This document shows, piece by piece, positions 62,866-64,000 of a DNA stretch of 64,000 nt. Source of the stretch: Lachnospiraceae bacterium. GTDB lineage: Bacteria; Bacillota; Clostridia; Lachnospirales; Lachnospiraceae. Made by a program: the position numbers and the translations under genes. The DNA is taken from assembly GCA_017394885.1 (NCBI GenBank), contig JAFPWO010000022.1, forward strand, positions 62,001-126,000, given 5' to 3'. Positions within the stretch are counted from its first letter, which is position 1, and each line of letters begins with the position of its first letter. The notes below the pieces were generated by a model. That model was not told the origin of the DNA. It saw only the letters and a list, made by a program, of their open reading frames with translations, and ran no database searches.

Positions 62866-64000
62866 AGCTGCACTACGGATTCGGCACGGGGACACAGGAG
62901 GTCTCCGTGCCGGATGATCATTTACTGGGAGAATTGCACGCGAATGCGATCCCGCCCGGCCTGCGCGGCGAGGCGGAGGTGAAGCGTGCGCTCCGGGAGC
63001 CGATCGGCTCGCCCCTCCTTCGGGAGATCGTGAAGCCGGGAGAAAAGATCGCCGTGATCACAAGCGATATCACCCGTCCGATGCCCACGGCAAAAGTCAT
63101 GCCCGCCCTGCTGGACGAGCTGTACGCGGCCGGCTGCCGGCCGGAGAATATCACGCTGGTCTTTGCGCTCGGTTCCCACCGGAAACATACGGAAGCCGAA
63201 CAGAAGAAGCTGGCCGGGGAACGCGCGTACGCGGAGATTCGCTGCATGGACAGTGACCGGGAAGATTTTATCCGGCTCGGCGTGACCTCCCGCGGGACTC
63301 CGGTGGAAATGACGCGCATTGTGGCGGAAGCCGACCGCCGGATCTGTCTCGGGAATATCGAATATCATTATTTTGCCGGCTATTCGGGCGGCGCCAAAGC
63401 GCTCATGCCCGGCGTCTGTACCCGGGAGGTCATCCAGGCCAATCACCGCATGATGGTCCTGCCTGAGTGCCGCGCCGGCGCGCTGGAGACGAATCCGCTG
63501 CGCATGGATATCGAAGAAGCCGCGGCGCTGTGCGGCATCGATTTTATCCTGAACGTCGTACTCGATGAGCACAAAGAGATCGTCAGAGCGGTCGCCGGCG
63601 ACGCAACAAAGGCCCACCGCGCAGGCTGCGCTTTTCTGGATACCCTGTACCGGAAACCGCTTTCGGAAGCCGCGGATATCGTACTGGTCTCGCAGGGCGG
63701 CGCACCGAAGGATCTGAATCTGTATCAGACCCAGAAAGCGCTGGATAATGCCGCGCACGCAGTGAAGCCGGGCGGGATCATCATCCTGATCGGCTCCTGC
63801 AAAGAAGGCCTCGGGGAACGGGTTTTTGAAGAATGGATGCTCTCCTCCCCTTCCCCGGAGTTTATGATCGAACGGATCAAAACTGACTTCCGGCTGGGCG
63901 GCCACAAAGCGGCCGCGATCGCAATGGTGCTGCAGAAAGCGGATATTTATCTGGTATCCGAGCTGGAGCCTGACTTTGTCCGGCAGATCTTCCTTACCCC
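62862..64000 (+). CDS. LarA-family nickel-pincer racemase/epimerase, partial
   Basis: First 379 residues; the frame is open at the right edge (family length about 425). Conserved features: SDITRPMP, GSHRKHT (H106), EYHYFAGYSGGAK (H169, K179) and NHRMM (H195). The H169-K179 and K179-H195 spacings equal those of the lactate racemase LarA, in which the Lys carries the nickel-pincer cofactor. LarA homologues racemise or epimerise various 2-hydroxy acids, so a sugar acid is plausible here. The cofactor genes larB, larC and larE are not in the window. Confidence 0.88.
   Translation, partial: MKLHYGFGTGTQEVSVPDDHLLGELHANAIPPGLRGEAEVKRALREPIGSPLLREIVKPGEKIAVITSDITRPMPTAKVMPALLDELYAAGCRPENITLVFALGSHRKHTEAEQKKLAGERAYAEIRCMDSDREDFIRLGVTSRGTPVEMTRIVAEADRRICLGNIEYHYFAGYSGGAKALMPGVCTREVIQANHRMMVLPECRAGALETNPLRMDIEEAAALCGIDFILNVVLDEHKEIVRAVAGDATKAHRAGCAFLDTLYRKPLSEAADIVLVSQGGAPKDLNLYQTQKALDNAAHAVKPGGIIILIGSCKEGLGERVFEEWMLSSPSPEFMIERIKTDFRLGGHKAAAIAMVLQKADIYLVSELEPDFVRQIFLT

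Overview
The window reads as a piece of an anaerobic, fairly GC-rich member of the Bacillota (Clostridia). Grounds: the AddAB (not RecBCD) nuclease pair, the lepA-hemW, yhbY-nadD-yqeK-rsfS and mrp-dacF neighbourhoods, a CvfB-like RNA-binding protein, consensus sigma-A type promoters, strong GGAGG ribosome sites, and an oxygen-sensitive [NiFe] hydrogenase. No transposase, prophage or CRISPR array is seen.

Layout. (1) 1-14.4 kb, minus strand: one long, tightly packed housekeeping operon, ftsE-ftsX-ctpA-(small unknown)-holA-hflX-panE-lepA-hemW-addB-addA; addA runs off the left edge. (2) 14.5-19.0 kb, minus: cvfB-like gene, tRNA-Gln(CTG), and yhbY-nadD/yqeK fusion-rsfS-TPM-like membrane protein-pspA. 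(3) 19.2-20.5 kb, plus: thyA-folA, divergent from yhbY. (4) 20.6-25.7 kb: a Thr/Glu-rich surface protein and uvrC (minus), then an L,D-transpeptidase and a small HEXXH membrane protein (plus). (5) 25.7-39.5 kb, plus: hypF-C-D-E, then a complete Mbh-type, Mrp-antiporter-linked group 4 [NiFe] hydrogenase (K, L, hypA, A-H, M, J, N). It ends in an unusual polyferredoxin with eight [4Fe-4S] motifs. (6) 39.5-44.9 kb, minus: mrp-dacF-dut and a lipoprotein with a duplicated domain. (7) 45.0-64.0 kb: a carbohydrate or phospho-ester regulon. On the minus strand are a LacI regulator with a PfkB kinase, and an ABC importer operon led by a HAD hydrolase. On the plus strand is an operon of at least eleven genes: four tandem HAD hydrolases, a circularly permuted phosphoglycerate mutase, a Gfo/Idh dehydrogenase, an archaeal-type glyceraldehyde-3-phosphate dehydrogenase, an archaeal-type phosphoglycerate kinase, a two-subunit transketolase and a LarA-like racemase (cut by the right edge).

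Region 7 is the part most likely to be new. Three near-identical palindromes (core AAACGTTT) sit at the promoters of lacI-pfkB, the ABC/HAD operon and the catabolic operon, so all three look like one LacI regulon. The phosphoglycerate mutase has its two sequence halves in swapped order, with every metal ligand kept. The kinase and mutase each lack a usual substrate-site residue, and all five HAD proteins lack the second aspartate of the usual DxD motif. My inference is a parallel lower-glycolysis-like route for an uncommon phosphorylated sugar or sugar acid: uptake, transketolase cleavage, oxidation to an acyl phosphate, ATP formation, phosphate transfer, then epimerisation or dephosphorylation. 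The substrate cannot be read from the sequence.

The hydrogenase would couple ferredoxin oxidation to H2 production and ion pumping. The large subunit already ends at its C-terminal Cys motif and no maturation endopeptidase or hypB is seen, so maturation is probably protease-independent.
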